A stretch of 64,000 nucleotides of DNA from the NCBI GenBank assembly GCA_004124875.1, contig SCKJ01000004.1:124001-188000 (forward strand). Reading direction: 5' to 3'. Shown one piece after another: positions 1 to 8,084 of the stretch. The notes beneath the pieces were generated by a model. The model was not told the DNA's origin and did not search any database. It saw nothing but the letters and a program-made list of their open reading frames with translations. This stretch comes from Fidelibacterota bacterium. GTDB taxonomy: Bacteria > Fidelibacterota > Marinisomatia > SCGC-AAA003-L08 > TS1B11. Position numbers and translations under genes: made by a program. The stretch's first letter is position 1, and each line of letters begins with the position of its first letter.

Positions 1-39
1 GCGGCGATCCGTTGGTGGCTTAAAAGCGGCGCCAAATAA
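1..39 (+). CDS. C-terminal tail of an upstream gene (partial)
   Basis: An open frame enters from the window edge and ends at a TAA at 37-39, giving 12 residues that end in KSGAK. Nothing about its function can be read from so short a piece. It is followed by a promoter for the nuo operon, so it probably belongs to a separate upstream transcript. It could also be a chance open frame. Confidence 0.35.
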   Translation, partial: AAIRWWLKSGAK

Positions 40-74
40 AGACGGCCGGCACAATTCCCTGCGACGTATAAGGC

Positions 75-104
75 TTGACTTGAAAATTGGCACTGCGGTA
101 ATTT
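75..104 (+). promoter_or_regulatory. Sigma-70-like promoter of the first nuo operon
   Basis: A TTGACT -35 box (75-80) is followed by an 18-base spacer and a TAATTT -10 box (99-104). A purine-rich ribosome binding site (GAGGGGGAGG, 115-124) lies just upstream of the nuoA ATG at 132. The -35 is one base from consensus. No other good promoter is seen before nuoM, so this one may drive the whole locus. Confidence 0.6.
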
Positions 105-131
105 TGCAGATTCCGAGGGGGAGGTAATGCT

Positions 132-545
132 ATGTATAATGACTTTGCTCCAATACCCGTTTTTGCTGTCCTGTCAGTTGTGCTGATAGGGGTGGCGCTA
201 TTTCTCCAATGGATATTGGCCCCTGCTGAGACGACCGAACTGAAGGCGTCAGTCTATGAGTGTGGCGAGGAGGTGGAAGGTCCCGCCCAGGTGCAGTTCA
301 ATATTCGCTTCTACGTGATCGCCCTGGTTTTCCTGATTTTTGATGTTGAAGTCGTGCTGCTGTTTCCCTGGGCGGTTGTGTTCAAACAGTTTGGGTGGGT
401 GGCCCTCATCGAAATGATGCTCTTTCTTGGAATTTTAACGGTGGGCCTGGTAGCTGTCTGGCGGCGCCAGGATCTCGATTGGGTGAAAATGAAGGTGCCC
501 TACGGCAAGGGGCGCTATGCCAAGTTGCGCGGCGAGGTCAAGTGA
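132..545 (+). CDS. nuoA: NADH-quinone oxidoreductase subunit A (first locus)
   Basis: Small membrane subunit of complex I, 137 aa with three membrane helices. The loop after helix 1 carries the family hallmark YECGEE, with the Cys that sits near the quinone site. Helix 2 has the conserved FDVEVVLLFPWA stretch with its acidic residues. The ATG lies 7 bases after a strong GGAGG. It opens an operon that lacks nuoE, F and G. A second, divergent copy lies at 12259. Confidence 0.95.
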   Translation: MYNDFAPIPVFAVLSVVLIGVALFLQWILAPAETTELKASVYECGEEVEGPAQVQFNIRFYVIALVFLIFDVEVVLLFPWAVVFKQFGWVALIEMMLFLGILTVGLVAVWRRQDLDWVKMKVPYGKGRYAKLRGEVK

Positions 546-590
546 AGTCTTCGCCCTCTTGTATTTTGACTGGTTAACCGAGGATTTACA

Positions 591-1085
591 ATGGCTTTTT
601 CCCTCGTAAACAGATTTGAGCAGGATAATGTCTTCGTCGAAAAAATTGACAATCTGATCAACTGGGCGCGGTCCAACTCACCGTGGTTTTTCCAATTTGG
701 TCTGGCCTGTTGCGGCATAGAAATGATGGCTGCGGCGGCCCCGCGCCATGACCTCGAGCGCTTTGGCGCCATGCCGAGGGCCTCACCCCGGCAATCCGAT
801 GTGATGATCGTCGCCGGCACGGTGACCCTCAAAATGGCCACCCGGGTGAAGCGGCTTTATGAGCAGATGGCCAATCCCAAGTATGTCATTTCCATGGGCT
901 CCTGCGCCAATTCGGGCGGTCCCTATTGGCAATATGGTTACCATGTGCTCAAAGGGGTCGACCTGGTGATCCCGGTCGACATCTATGTGCCGGGGTGCCC
1001 GCCGCGGCCCGAGGCGCTGATTCAGGGCATTAACGAGCTACAACGGAAAATTAGAGAAGAGACGCCGCTGAGGAAAGTTTCCTGA
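591..1085 (+). CDS. nuoB: NADH-quinone oxidoreductase subunit B (first locus)
   Basis: Connecting-module subunit of complex I (164 aa) that binds the last cluster before quinone, [4Fe-4S] N2. The four ligands are visible: the vicinal pair C40-C41 (in ACCGIE), C105 (MGSC) and C136 (PGCPPRPE). Length is normal for the family. It sits 45 bases after nuoA and 4 bases before nuoC. The second copy at 12615 shares the motif set but differs clearly in sequence, so this is not a recent duplication. Confidence 0.96.
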   Translation: MAFSLVNRFEQDNVFVEKIDNLINWARSNSPWFFQFGLACCGIEMMAAAAPRHDLERFGAMPRASPRQSDVMIVAGTVTLKMATRVKRLYEQMANPKYVISMGSCANSGGPYWQYGYHVLKGVDLVIPVDIYVPGCPPRPEALIQGINELQRKIREETPLRKVS

Positions 1086-1089
1086 CTCT

Positions 1090-1602
1090 GTGGCCAAGTC
1101 CCAGGCAAAAATGGAGTTAAGCGATTTTCGCAAGGCGATATCTGGCGCCCATCCGGACGCCTTGGCCGCCGATGCTGAGTCGCAGCAGTGGCTGGAGATT
1201 ATCCCGGAAAAGTGGGGTGAGGTGGCGCTGACGCTCCGCGATGACAAGGCCCTGCGGTTCGACTACCTCAGCTGCCTGTCCGGCTACGATGAAGGGGTTG
1301 ACGGCCAACTGGCGGTGATCTACAATCTGCATTCCATGGAGCTGTTGCAGCAGCTGGAAATCAGGGTGAAACTGCCCCGCGAAGGGGGCCGGGTGCCGTC
1401 CGTGGCCCACATCTGGCGAGCGGCCGATTGGCACGAGCGTGAGGCCTACGATATGTACGGCATGACGTTCAGCGGCCATCCCGACTTGCGCCGCATGCTG
1501 CTGCCGGAAGACTGGGTGGGGCATCCGTTGCTCAAGGATTATGAGACGCCCGAGTATTACCGTGGCATTGAGGTAGAAAAAGACAAGCGAGGTTGGGAGT
1601 GA
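1090..1602 (+). CDS. nuoC: NADH-quinone oxidoreductase subunit C (first locus)
   Basis: The 30-kDa-type subunit of the complex I peripheral arm (170 aa). It has the family signature around WHEREAYDMYGMTFSGHPDL and the following RRMLLPEDWVGHPLLKDY. It carries no cofactor and bridges NuoD and NuoB. The GTG at 1090 is used as start because it directly follows nuoB; an in-frame ATG at 1111 is an alternative. NuoC and NuoD are separate genes here, unlike the fused nuoCD of E. coli. Confidence 0.93.
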   Translation: MAKSQAKMELSDFRKAISGAHPDALAADAESQQWLEIIPEKWGEVALTLRDDKALRFDYLSCLSGYDEGVDGQLAVIYNLHSMELLQQLEIRVKLPREGGRVPSVAHIWRAADWHEREAYDMYGMTFSGHPDLRRMLLPEDWVGHPLLKDYETPEYYRGIEVEKDKRGWE

Positions 1603-2750
1603 CAGTTTCAGAGAAATCGGCCGACAATTTCGGCGTGGTAAAAGCGGAGGAGATGGTCCTGAACATGGGACCCCAGCATCCCAGCACCCACGGGGTTCTG
1701 CGGCTTAAGATATATACCGATGGGGAAATTGTTTCGCGCATTGAGCCGCACCTCGGCTATCTGCACCGCTGCTTCGAGAAGCATTGCGAGTACCTTTCCT
1801 ACGAACAGGTGATACCGTTTACCGACAGGTGCGACTACCTCGCATCCATGGCCAACAACCATATCTACGCCATGGCCGTGGAAAAGCTCATGGACCTGGA
1901 AGTGACCGAAAAGGTCGAGTATATCCGCGTCATTATGGTGGAACTGCAGCGCATCGCCAGCCACCTGATGGCCATCGGCACATTCGGTCTGGATGTGGGC
2001 GGCATTACCCCCTTTACCTACACCTTCCGCGACCGCGAGCGCATTCTTGACCTGTTCGAGTATACTTGCGGCGCCCGGCTGCTGTACAACTACATCTGGG
2101 TGGGTGGGGTCTCCCACGATCTCCCGGTGAATTTCGTGCGGCTCGCGACAGAATTCCTCGACTACTTTGAGCCGCAGATCGATGAGTACAACAACCTCCT
2201 TACCTTCAACAAAATTTTTATTGAGCGCACCGGCGATGTGGGCGTGCTGCCTGCCGACGTGGCCATCAACTATGCGGCGTCGGGACCGGTGCTGCGGGCT
2301 TCGGGCGTCAAATGGGACCTGCGCCGGGATGATCCCTACTCCATCTATGACAGGTTCGACTTCGACGTGATTGTGGGCGATGGCCAGATGGGGACCGTGG
2401 GCGACTGCTGGGACCGCTACTATGTCCGCGTCCTGGAAATGCGCGAAAGCGTGAAGATATTGCGGCAGGCGCTGGCGCAGATGCCCACGGAGGGGGACGT
2501 CCACGAAAATCTGCCCAAGAAAGTCCGGCCGCCGGAAGGATCCGTCTACTTCCGGGGTGAAAGTCCCCGCGGCGAGCTTGGCTTCTTCATCGCCTCCGAT
2601 GGCAAAAGTAAACCGTTCCGGGTCAAGATGCGTTCACCTGCGTTTTGCAACTTGTCCCTGTTCAGCGAGATTTCGGAAGGCTGGATGCTCTCCGATATTG
2701 TCACCATTCTGGGCAGCATCGATATTGTGCTGGGTGAAACCGACCGATGA
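1599..2750 (+). CDS. nuoD: NADH-quinone oxidoreductase subunit D (first locus)
   Basis: The 49-kDa-type subunit (383 aa) that forms the quinone pocket with NuoB. The conserved GPQHPSTHGVLRL loop carries the His of the pocket, and the TDRCDYLA stretch carries the Tyr. I start it at GTG 1599, which overlaps the nuoC stop as GTGA and has a GAGG 6-7 bases upstream. An in-frame TTG at 1593 is possible but has no ribosome site at a workable distance. The C-terminus ends in the usual GETDR. Confidence 0.94.
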   Translation: MTVSEKSADNFGVVKAEEMVLNMGPQHPSTHGVLRLKIYTDGEIVSRIEPHLGYLHRCFEKHCEYLSYEQVIPFTDRCDYLASMANNHIYAMAVEKLMDLEVTEKVEYIRVIMVELQRIASHLMAIGTFGLDVGGITPFTYTFRDRERILDLFEYTCGARLLYNYIWVGGVSHDLPVNFVRLATEFLDYFEPQIDEYNNLLTFNKIFIERTGDVGVLPADVAINYAASGPVLRASGVKWDLRRDDPYSIYDRFDFDVIVGDGQMGTVGDCWDRYYVRVLEMRESVKILRQALAQMPTEGDVHENLPKKVRPPEGSVYFRGESPRGELGFFIASDGKSKPFRVKMRSPAFCNLSLFSEISEGWMLSDIVTILGSIDIVLGETDR

Positions 2751-3871
2751 GTTCCTGGACCGATTCGCTGGTCGGTTTTATTTCCGGCATCGCCTGGCTG
2801 CCTGACATGTCCGCAGGCACGATCATGGTCATTGTGGCGGTGCTGCTGGGCCTGCCGGTGTTCACCTTCATGGCGGTCAACGCGCTGGTGGCGGTCTACT
2901 TCGAGCGCAAAGTGTCGGCGTTTATGCAGGATCGCCTGGGACCCATGGAAGTGGGGATATTCGGTTTCAAGGGGGGCAAAAAATTCTGGGGCGGCATCGG
3001 CCAGACCTTGGCCGACGCCATAAAGCTGCTGGTCAAGGAAGATACCATCCCCAAGGATGCGGACCGGCCGCTGTTTATTTTGGGACCGTTTATCATATTT
3101 GGCGCCGCCTTCACCGCGTTTATAGGTCTGCCTATCGGCTATGGCCTGGTGATCTCCGATTTCAACATCGGCGTCTTTTTCATCTCGGCGGTCAGCTCGG
3201 TGGGCGTGATTGGCGTCATTCTGGCCGGCTGGGCGTCCAACAACAAATGGTCGCTATACGGGGCCATGCGCTCCGCCGCGCAGATTATCAGCTACGAGCT
3301 GCCGCTGGGCATGTCGCTCCTGCTGGTGGTCATGGTGGTGGGCTCTCTGCAGTTCTCCGAAATTGTCCTGTGGCAGGAACAGCACCGCTGGTTCATCATT
3401 CACTCCCCTTTTACCGTCATTGCGTTCTTTATTTTCATGATCTCCGGTGTGGCTGAAGTGAACCGCACGCCATTTGACCTGCCCGAAGCCGAATCGGAGC
3501 TGGTGGCGGGATTCATGACCGAGTACTCCGGCTTCCGCTGGGCGCTGTTTTTCCTGTCTGAATACGCCAACATGGTCATTATTTCGCTGATGACGGCCAT
3601 TGTCTTCCTCGGCGGCTGGCTCTCCCCGGTGGCGGGCCTGCTCGATATGGCTGGCGTGCCCGCAGGGTGGTACTACCTGTCCGGCCCCTTGTGGGGCATA
3701 TTCTGGATATTTATCAAAGTGGCCACCCTGATTTTTATCATGATGTGGTTCCGCTGGACATTCCCGCGGATGCGCCCTGATCAATTGATGTATACTGCCT
3801 GGAAAGTGTTTATCCCGTTTGCGCTGGTTAACATTTTCCTGGTTGGAATCTGGGAACTGATTTTTGCTTAA
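2747..3871 (+). CDS. nuoH: NADH-quinone oxidoreductase subunit H (first locus)
   Basis: Membrane subunit (374 aa, about eight helices) that joins the peripheral and membrane arms and lines the quinone tunnel. The conserved acidic loop EVNRTPFDLPEAESELVAGF is present. The family's RLGPNRVGP loop reads RLGPMEVG and continues into an unusual Gly/Lys-rich insert (FGFKGGKKFWGG). It is longer than the second copy (340 aa). Start ATG overlaps the nuoD stop as ATGA. Confidence 0.94.
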   Translation: MSSWTDSLVGFISGIAWLPDMSAGTIMVIVAVLLGLPVFTFMAVNALVAVYFERKVSAFMQDRLGPMEVGIFGFKGGKKFWGGIGQTLADAIKLLVKEDTIPKDADRPLFILGPFIIFGAAFTAFIGLPIGYGLVISDFNIGVFFISAVSSVGVIGVILAGWASNNKWSLYGAMRSAAQIISYELPLGMSLLLVVMVVGSLQFSEIVLWQEQHRWFIIHSPFTVIAFFIFMISGVAEVNRTPFDLPEAESELVAGFMTEYSGFRWALFFLSEYANMVIISLMTAIVFLGGWLSPVAGLLDMAGVPAGWYYLSGPLWGIFWIFIKVATLIFIMMWFRWTFPRMRPDQLMYTAWKVFIPFALVNIFLVGIWELIFA

Positions 3872-3890
3872 CAGGATGCAATGAAATAAT

Positions 3891-5156
3891 ATGAACCAGT
3901 ACTTTACAAACATCTCCGTCGCCATTACCTCACTCTTAACCGGGCTGGGGGTCACGCTGGGCCATCTCCGCAACAAGAAGCGGTTGAACGCCACGCTGCA
4001 GTACCCCAGAGAGAAGTGGCCCATCCCGGAGCGCAATATCGGCTTTAAGCATGCCGACTACAACGTTATCCGCACCCGGCTGCATGTTGATATTGATGAC
4101 TGCATCGGCTGCCTGCAGTGCGTGCGGGCCTGCCCGGTCGACTGTATCGTCATCGATACCATTAAAGTGCCCAAGGAGCTGGAGCTGGCCACCATTCCCC
4201 AATCGACCCAGACCAGCGAAACCTCTTTCGGCACCGCCAAGAAACTGCTGGTAGCCCGCTTTGATATCGACATGGCGGAATGCTGCTATTGCAACTTGTG
4301 CGTCTATCCCTGCCCCGAGGAGTGCATCTATATGGTGGGCGGCCCCAATGAAGAAAAGCACGAGATCGATTACGAATTTGCCGTCGACAACCGCAACGGC
4401 CTGGTGTATGAATTTGCCTCGGCGAGCGATGCGGAGGTGACCGATCTGGCCCAACTGGTGGGCACTGCTGACCCCCGGGCCAAACGGCAGGACCGGCGGG
4501 ACCAGTTCGCAGCCGAAATTTCCCAGGTGGCGGTCGCGGTCGATGTGACCTTGAGCGAGGATGCTCCAGCCGCAGCGGCGGTTGCGGAGAAGCCGAAGAA
4601 AAAGGCCGTTACCGAGCCGCGCATCGATTTCACGGCCATCAACGAAATTAGCGACAGGGTCGTTCGTGGCTTGGCCAAAAAAGCGGCCACCGTTGCCCTG
4701 CGCGCCGGCAAGGATGCCCCCGCTGTGGCCGAGCAGGTACAGGCGGCCCTGGAGGCGGCGGGTAAAATGAATGGGGACGTGCAGGCCGCCGTCGCGAAGC
4801 TGGCTGAGGCGACGATCGAAAGACCGGGCGGTGAAGAAGCAGGTGAAAGCGGCAGTGCAGCGGCGGTGGCAGAGGACAGTGGCAGCGAGGAGGCCGGGGA
4901 AAGCGGCAGTGCAGGGGCAGTGGCAGAGGACAGTGGCCGTGAAGCCGCCGCTGAGGCAGGCGCAAAGATTGACCTGAAGGTGCTCAACGGCATATCCGAC
5001 CGGGTGGCGCGCGGCAAGGCCAAGGCCATTCTCAACAGGGTGAACCGCCAGGGTGGCTCGGCCAGTGAAGCGGCAGGCGAAATTCGCGCCGCGCTTGAAG
5101 GCCTGGGAAAACTGGACGCCGAAGCTGAAGCCATATTGACGCAAATGGAAACCTAG
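3891..5156 (+). CDS. nuoI: NADH-quinone oxidoreductase subunit I with long C-terminal extension
   Basis: Residues 1 to about 180 are a normal NuoI: an N-terminal amphipathic part, then two [4Fe-4S] motifs with ligands C71/C74/C77/C81 and C131/C134/C137/C141 (clusters N6a and N6b). The protein is 421 aa, about twice the family length. The extra part, from about residue 220, is Ala/Glu-rich. It holds two related helical repeats of about 60 residues (245-306 and 360-421, both beginning with ID and containing the core ISDRV.RG.AK). These are separated by a tandemly duplicated 18-residue acidic linker (315-350). The operon lacks nuoEFG, so the extension could serve to dock an electron-donor protein; that is inference. 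Confidence 0.9.
   Translation: MNQYFTNISVAITSLLTGLGVTLGHLRNKKRLNATLQYPREKWPIPERNIGFKHADYNVIRTRLHVDIDDCIGCLQCVRACPVDCIVIDTIKVPKELELATIPQSTQTSETSFGTAKKLLVARFDIDMAECCYCNLCVYPCPEECIYMVGGPNEEKHEIDYEFAVDNRNGLVYEFASASDAEVTDLAQLVGTADPRAKRQDRRDQFAAEISQVAVAVDVTLSEDAPAAAAVAEKPKKKAVTEPRIDFTAINEISDRVVRGLAKKAATVALRAGKDAPAVAEQVQAALEAAGKMNGDVQAAVAKLAEATIERPGGEEAGESGSAAAVAEDSGSEEAGESGSAGAVAEDSGREAAAEAGAKIDLKVLNGISDRVARGKAKAILNRVNRQGGSASEAAGEIRAALEGLGKLDAEAEAILTQMET
4833..4940 (+). repeat. Two-copy 54-bp tandem repeat inside nuoI
   Basis: Units at 4833-4886 and 4887-4940 encode EEAGESGSAAAVAEDSGS and EEAGESGSAGAVAEDSGR. The unit is exactly 18 codons, so copy-number change keeps the frame. The DNA is rich in GGCAGTG and CAGTGGCAG words, which also flank the IVP gene at 9675-9713. 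Differences between the units are mostly silent. Confidence 0.85.
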
Positions 5157-5159
5157 CCT

Positions 5160-5654
5160 ATGGCCGCTCTCGGATTCAATCTCATTGCCGCCATGGTTAT
5201 TTTCACCGCCTTCTGGGTGGTCACCACCTCCAAGCTGATTCATGCGGCCGTGGCGCTCATGGGCACCCTGTTCGGCGTCGCCGGGCTCTACGTCTACCTT
5301 TACGCCGATTTCCTGGCCGCCACGCAGGTGATCATTTACGTCGGCGGCATTCTGGTGCTCATCATTTTCGGGGTCATGCTGACCCACCGCGTCAGTGGCA
5401 TCGACACATTGCAGACCAACATGCCCAACCGGCCCGCCGCAGCCGTCGTGGTATTTTTGCTGTTCATGGGCCTGACGGCGTTGCTGTTCCGGACCCCCTG
5501 GCACATGGCTGATGCTGCTCCCGTGGTCAGCACCGTCGAAATAATAGGCGCTGCGCTGCTGACCCGCTACCTGCTCCATTTTGAAGTCGCCTCGGTGCTG
5601 CTGCTGGTGGCCCTGCTGGGCGCGGCGTACCTGGCCAGGAGAGAGGATGGATAG
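5160..5654 (+). CDS. nuoJ: NADH-quinone oxidoreductase subunit J (first locus)
   Basis: Membrane subunit of complex I (164 aa, about five helices). The conserved TM3 region reads TQVIIYVGGILVLIIFGVML, which contains the pi-bulge helix of the family. Its stop overlaps the start of nuoK by eight bases (ATG at 5647, stop at 5652-5654), which suggests coupled translation. Confidence 0.94.
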   Translation: MAALGFNLIAAMVIFTAFWVVTTSKLIHAAVALMGTLFGVAGLYVYLYADFLAATQVIIYVGGILVLIIFGVMLTHRVSGIDTLQTNMPNRPAAAVVVFLLFMGLTALLFRTPWHMADAAPVVSTVEIIGAALLTRYLLHFEVASVLLLVALLGAAYLARREDG

Positions 5655-5958
5655 CCTGCAGTCATACCTGTTTATCAGCATTGTGCTGTTCTGCCTGGGG
5701 CTGTACGGCGTCATGACGCGCCGCAACGGGGTGGCTATCCTCATGGGCGTAGAGCTGATTCTCAACGCCGCCAACATAAATTTCGTGGCCTTTAACCGGT
5801 TCGGCGGCATGACGCAGGCGCTGCCGGGGCACATTTTCGCCCTGTTCGTCATTGTGATGGCCGCCGCCGAGGCCGCCGTCGCCCTGGCGATTATCATTAA
5901 CCTCTACAAGACCTTCTCGACCGTCAATGTCGATGAGGCGCACGAACTGCAGGGGTAG
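5647..5958 (+). CDS. nuoK: NADH-quinone oxidoreductase subunit K (first locus)
   Basis: Three-helix antiporter-like subunit (103 aa, MrpC-related). Two membrane glutamates essential for proton transfer are visible, E36 in GVELILNAANINF and E75 in MAAAEAAVALAI. The frame extends upstream, but the ATG at 5647 follows a GAGAGG and overlaps nuoJ; the N-terminus MDSLQSYLFI is typical. Confidence 0.94.
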   Translation: MDSLQSYLFISIVLFCLGLYGVMTRRNGVAILMGVELILNAANINFVAFNRFGGMTQALPGHIFALFVIVMAAAEAAVALAIIINLYKTFSTVNVDEAHELQG

Positions 5959-5960
5959 CC

Positions 5961-8033
5961 GTGGACATCCGCCTCCAATTCGCCCTGCTGATCCTGCTCC
6001 TGCCGCTGGCATCCTTCGTCCTGCAGATCTTTTTCGGCAAGCGGCTGGGACCCCGGGCGGTATGGATTTCGGTGGCCACTGCCTTTTTCACCCTGTTCCT
6101 TGCGGGCAGCATGCTGCTGTCCGTGGCCCTCGGTGCCCCCATGGAGTACTACCCCGAAGCGGAGTGGTTCAGCCTGGGCGAGTTCGGCCTGACCGTCGGC
6201 TTCGGCCTTGACAATCTGGCCCTGGCCATGCTGGTCGTCGTGGCGCTGATCTCGGCACTGGTGCATCTCTACTCGGTGGAGTATATGCGCGGGGACATTC
6301 GCTACAACCGCTATTTTGGCTACCTGGGGCTGTTTACCTTTTCCATGAACGGCATCGTGCTGGCCCACAGCCTGATTATGATGTACATGTTTTGGGAGCT
6401 GGTGGGGCTGAGCTCTTACCTGCTGATCGGGCACTGGTTCGAAAAGGAGTCGGCGGCCAACGCTTCCAAGAAAGCGTTCCTCGTCAACCGGGTGGGCGAC
6501 ATCGGCATGTTCATCGGCATTATGATCATCTGGTACGTCACCGGCGATGTCACGTTTCAGGGCATGTATGACAACGTCAATGTGGACAAGGCCAATATGT
6601 TCGCCGGACAGATGGGCCTGTTGTCGGTGGCCGGGGGGCTGATCTTCATGGGCGCGGTGGGCAAATCGGCGCAGTTTCCCCTGCACATCTGGCTGCCCGA
6701 CGCCATGGAAGGCCCCACCCCCGTATCGGCGCTCATTCACGCGGCCACGATGGTGGCCGCCGGTGTCTACCTGACGGTGCGGCTGTTCCCTGTGCTGACC
6801 CCCGACGCCCTGCTGTTCGTGGCCTCCATTGGCGCGATCACGGCCCTGCTGGGCGCGCTGACGGCCATGACGCAATTCGACATCAAGCGGGTGCTGGCCT
6901 ATTCCACCATCAGTCAGCTCGGTTACATGATCATGGCTGTGGGGCTGGGCGCGCAGCAGGCGGCCTTTTTTCACCTGAGCACCCACGCCATGTTCAAAGG
7001 TTTGCTGTTCCTCTGCTCCGGCTCGGTGATCCACGCCCTGCACCATGCCCTGGCACACAAAAATGACCACGAGACCGATCCACAGGACATGCGCAATATG
7101 GGCGGGCTTGCGGGCAAAATGCCCATCACTTATGCGACCATGTTCATCGGAGCGCTGGCTATCTCCGGGGTGCCGCTGTTCTCCGGTTTCCTCAGCAAGG
7201 ACGCCATTCTGGCCGGCACGCTGGCTTTCGCCCAGGAAAATCCCGCCTGGTGGGCCAACCTTTTTCCCATTGCCGGATTCGCCGCGGCAGCCATTACCGC
7301 CTTTTACATGTTTCGCCTGATCTTCATGACGTTCCACGGCAAGCCGGCCGACGCAGCGGTTCACGAGCACGTGCATGAGTCGCCGCTGGTGATGACCGGA
7401 CCGCTGGTGCTGCTGGCGGCGCTCAGTTTTGCCATGTTCTTTACGTTGCCGCAGGTCAATCCGCTCGATAGCGAGGGGTGGTTCACCCAGGCGCTGCCCC
7501 AGGCCATCAACCTGACGGGGCACGAGAGTCTGGATGTCGAGCACCTCGAGCATGGCTGGCATGATGCGCACGACAGCGCCGTAAGGCTCTCGCTGGGTGT
7601 GGCCGGAGGAGGTATCGCGCTGGCTGTCCTGTTCTACCTGCTCAAATTGGTGAACATGGCCGCACTGGCGGGCGCCATGAAACGCATTGGCTTCTACCAA
7701 CTCTCGTTTAACAAGTTTTACGTTGATGAAATTTACAATGCCCTGATCTATCGGCCGTTCCTGTGGCTCACACGCGTGATCACCTGGATCGACTGGACAT
7801 TCTGGGATCAGTGGTTTATTGACGGCATAGGCCGAAATACCGTGCGGGCCAGCAACAGGTCGGGCTGGCTGGACTTTGTCTGGCTGGACCAGTTCCTGAT
7901 TGACGGCATTGGGCGGTTAACACAGCGCCTCGGGCACACGGGCCGCAAACTGCAGGGCGGCAAGGTCCAGAACTATCTGGTGTGGGCCGTGGCCGGGGCC
8001 ATGCTGGTATTCTTCATATCAGGCAGCATGTAG
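5961..8033 (+). CDS. nuoL: NADH-quinone oxidoreductase subunit L (first locus)
   Basis: Distal antiporter-like proton-pumping subunit (690 aa). The conserved Glu in MFWELVGLSSYLLIG (about residue 146) and the Lys/His set around GAVGKSAQFPLHIWLPDAM are present. A long C-terminal part should form the lateral amphipathic helix and the last membrane helix. Within it a 12-residue motif, F/L-DQ-W/F-x-IDGIGR, occurs twice (about 614-625 and 641-652). That makes this copy 55 residues longer than the second NuoL. GTG start two bases after the nuoK stop. Confidence 0.95.
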   Translation: MDIRLQFALLILLLPLASFVLQIFFGKRLGPRAVWISVATAFFTLFLAGSMLLSVALGAPMEYYPEAEWFSLGEFGLTVGFGLDNLALAMLVVVALISALVHLYSVEYMRGDIRYNRYFGYLGLFTFSMNGIVLAHSLIMMYMFWELVGLSSYLLIGHWFEKESAANASKKAFLVNRVGDIGMFIGIMIIWYVTGDVTFQGMYDNVNVDKANMFAGQMGLLSVAGGLIFMGAVGKSAQFPLHIWLPDAMEGPTPVSALIHAATMVAAGVYLTVRLFPVLTPDALLFVASIGAITALLGALTAMTQFDIKRVLAYSTISQLGYMIMAVGLGAQQAAFFHLSTHAMFKGLLFLCSGSVIHALHHALAHKNDHETDPQDMRNMGGLAGKMPITYATMFIGALAISGVPLFSGFLSKDAILAGTLAFAQENPAWWANLFPIAGFAAAAITAFYMFRLIFMTFHGKPADAAVHEHVHESPLVMTGPLVLLAALSFAMFFTLPQVNPLDSEGWFTQALPQAINLTGHESLDVEHLEHGWHDAHDSAVRLSLGVAGGGIALAVLFYLLKLVNMAALAGAMKRIGFYQLSFNKFYVDEIYNALIYRPFLWLTRVITWIDWTFWDQWFIDGIGRNTVRASNRSGWLDFVWLDQFLIDGIGRLTQRLGHTGRKLQGGKVQNYLVWAVAGAMLVFFISGSM

Positions 8034-8084
8034 CAGGCGGCCGGCTGATGTGGCAAAAATGCAACTTTAAGGGAATGTGAATCG

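Noticed and set aside
4833..4940. CRISPR-like repeat
   Set aside because: Only two adjacent in-frame copies without spacers inside a coding region; no cas genes or arrays are seen anywhere in the window.
3936..5897. A 653-codon open frame on the minus strand across nuoI and nuoJ
   Set aside because: It is the mirror of real, conserved + strand genes in GC-rich DNA; its protein is a low-complexity His/Gly/Arg mix with no family.
5904..7700. A 598-codon minus-strand frame opposite nuoL
   Set aside because: Shadow of nuoL; composition (His/Gln/Arg-rich) is what reverse reading of membrane-protein codons gives.
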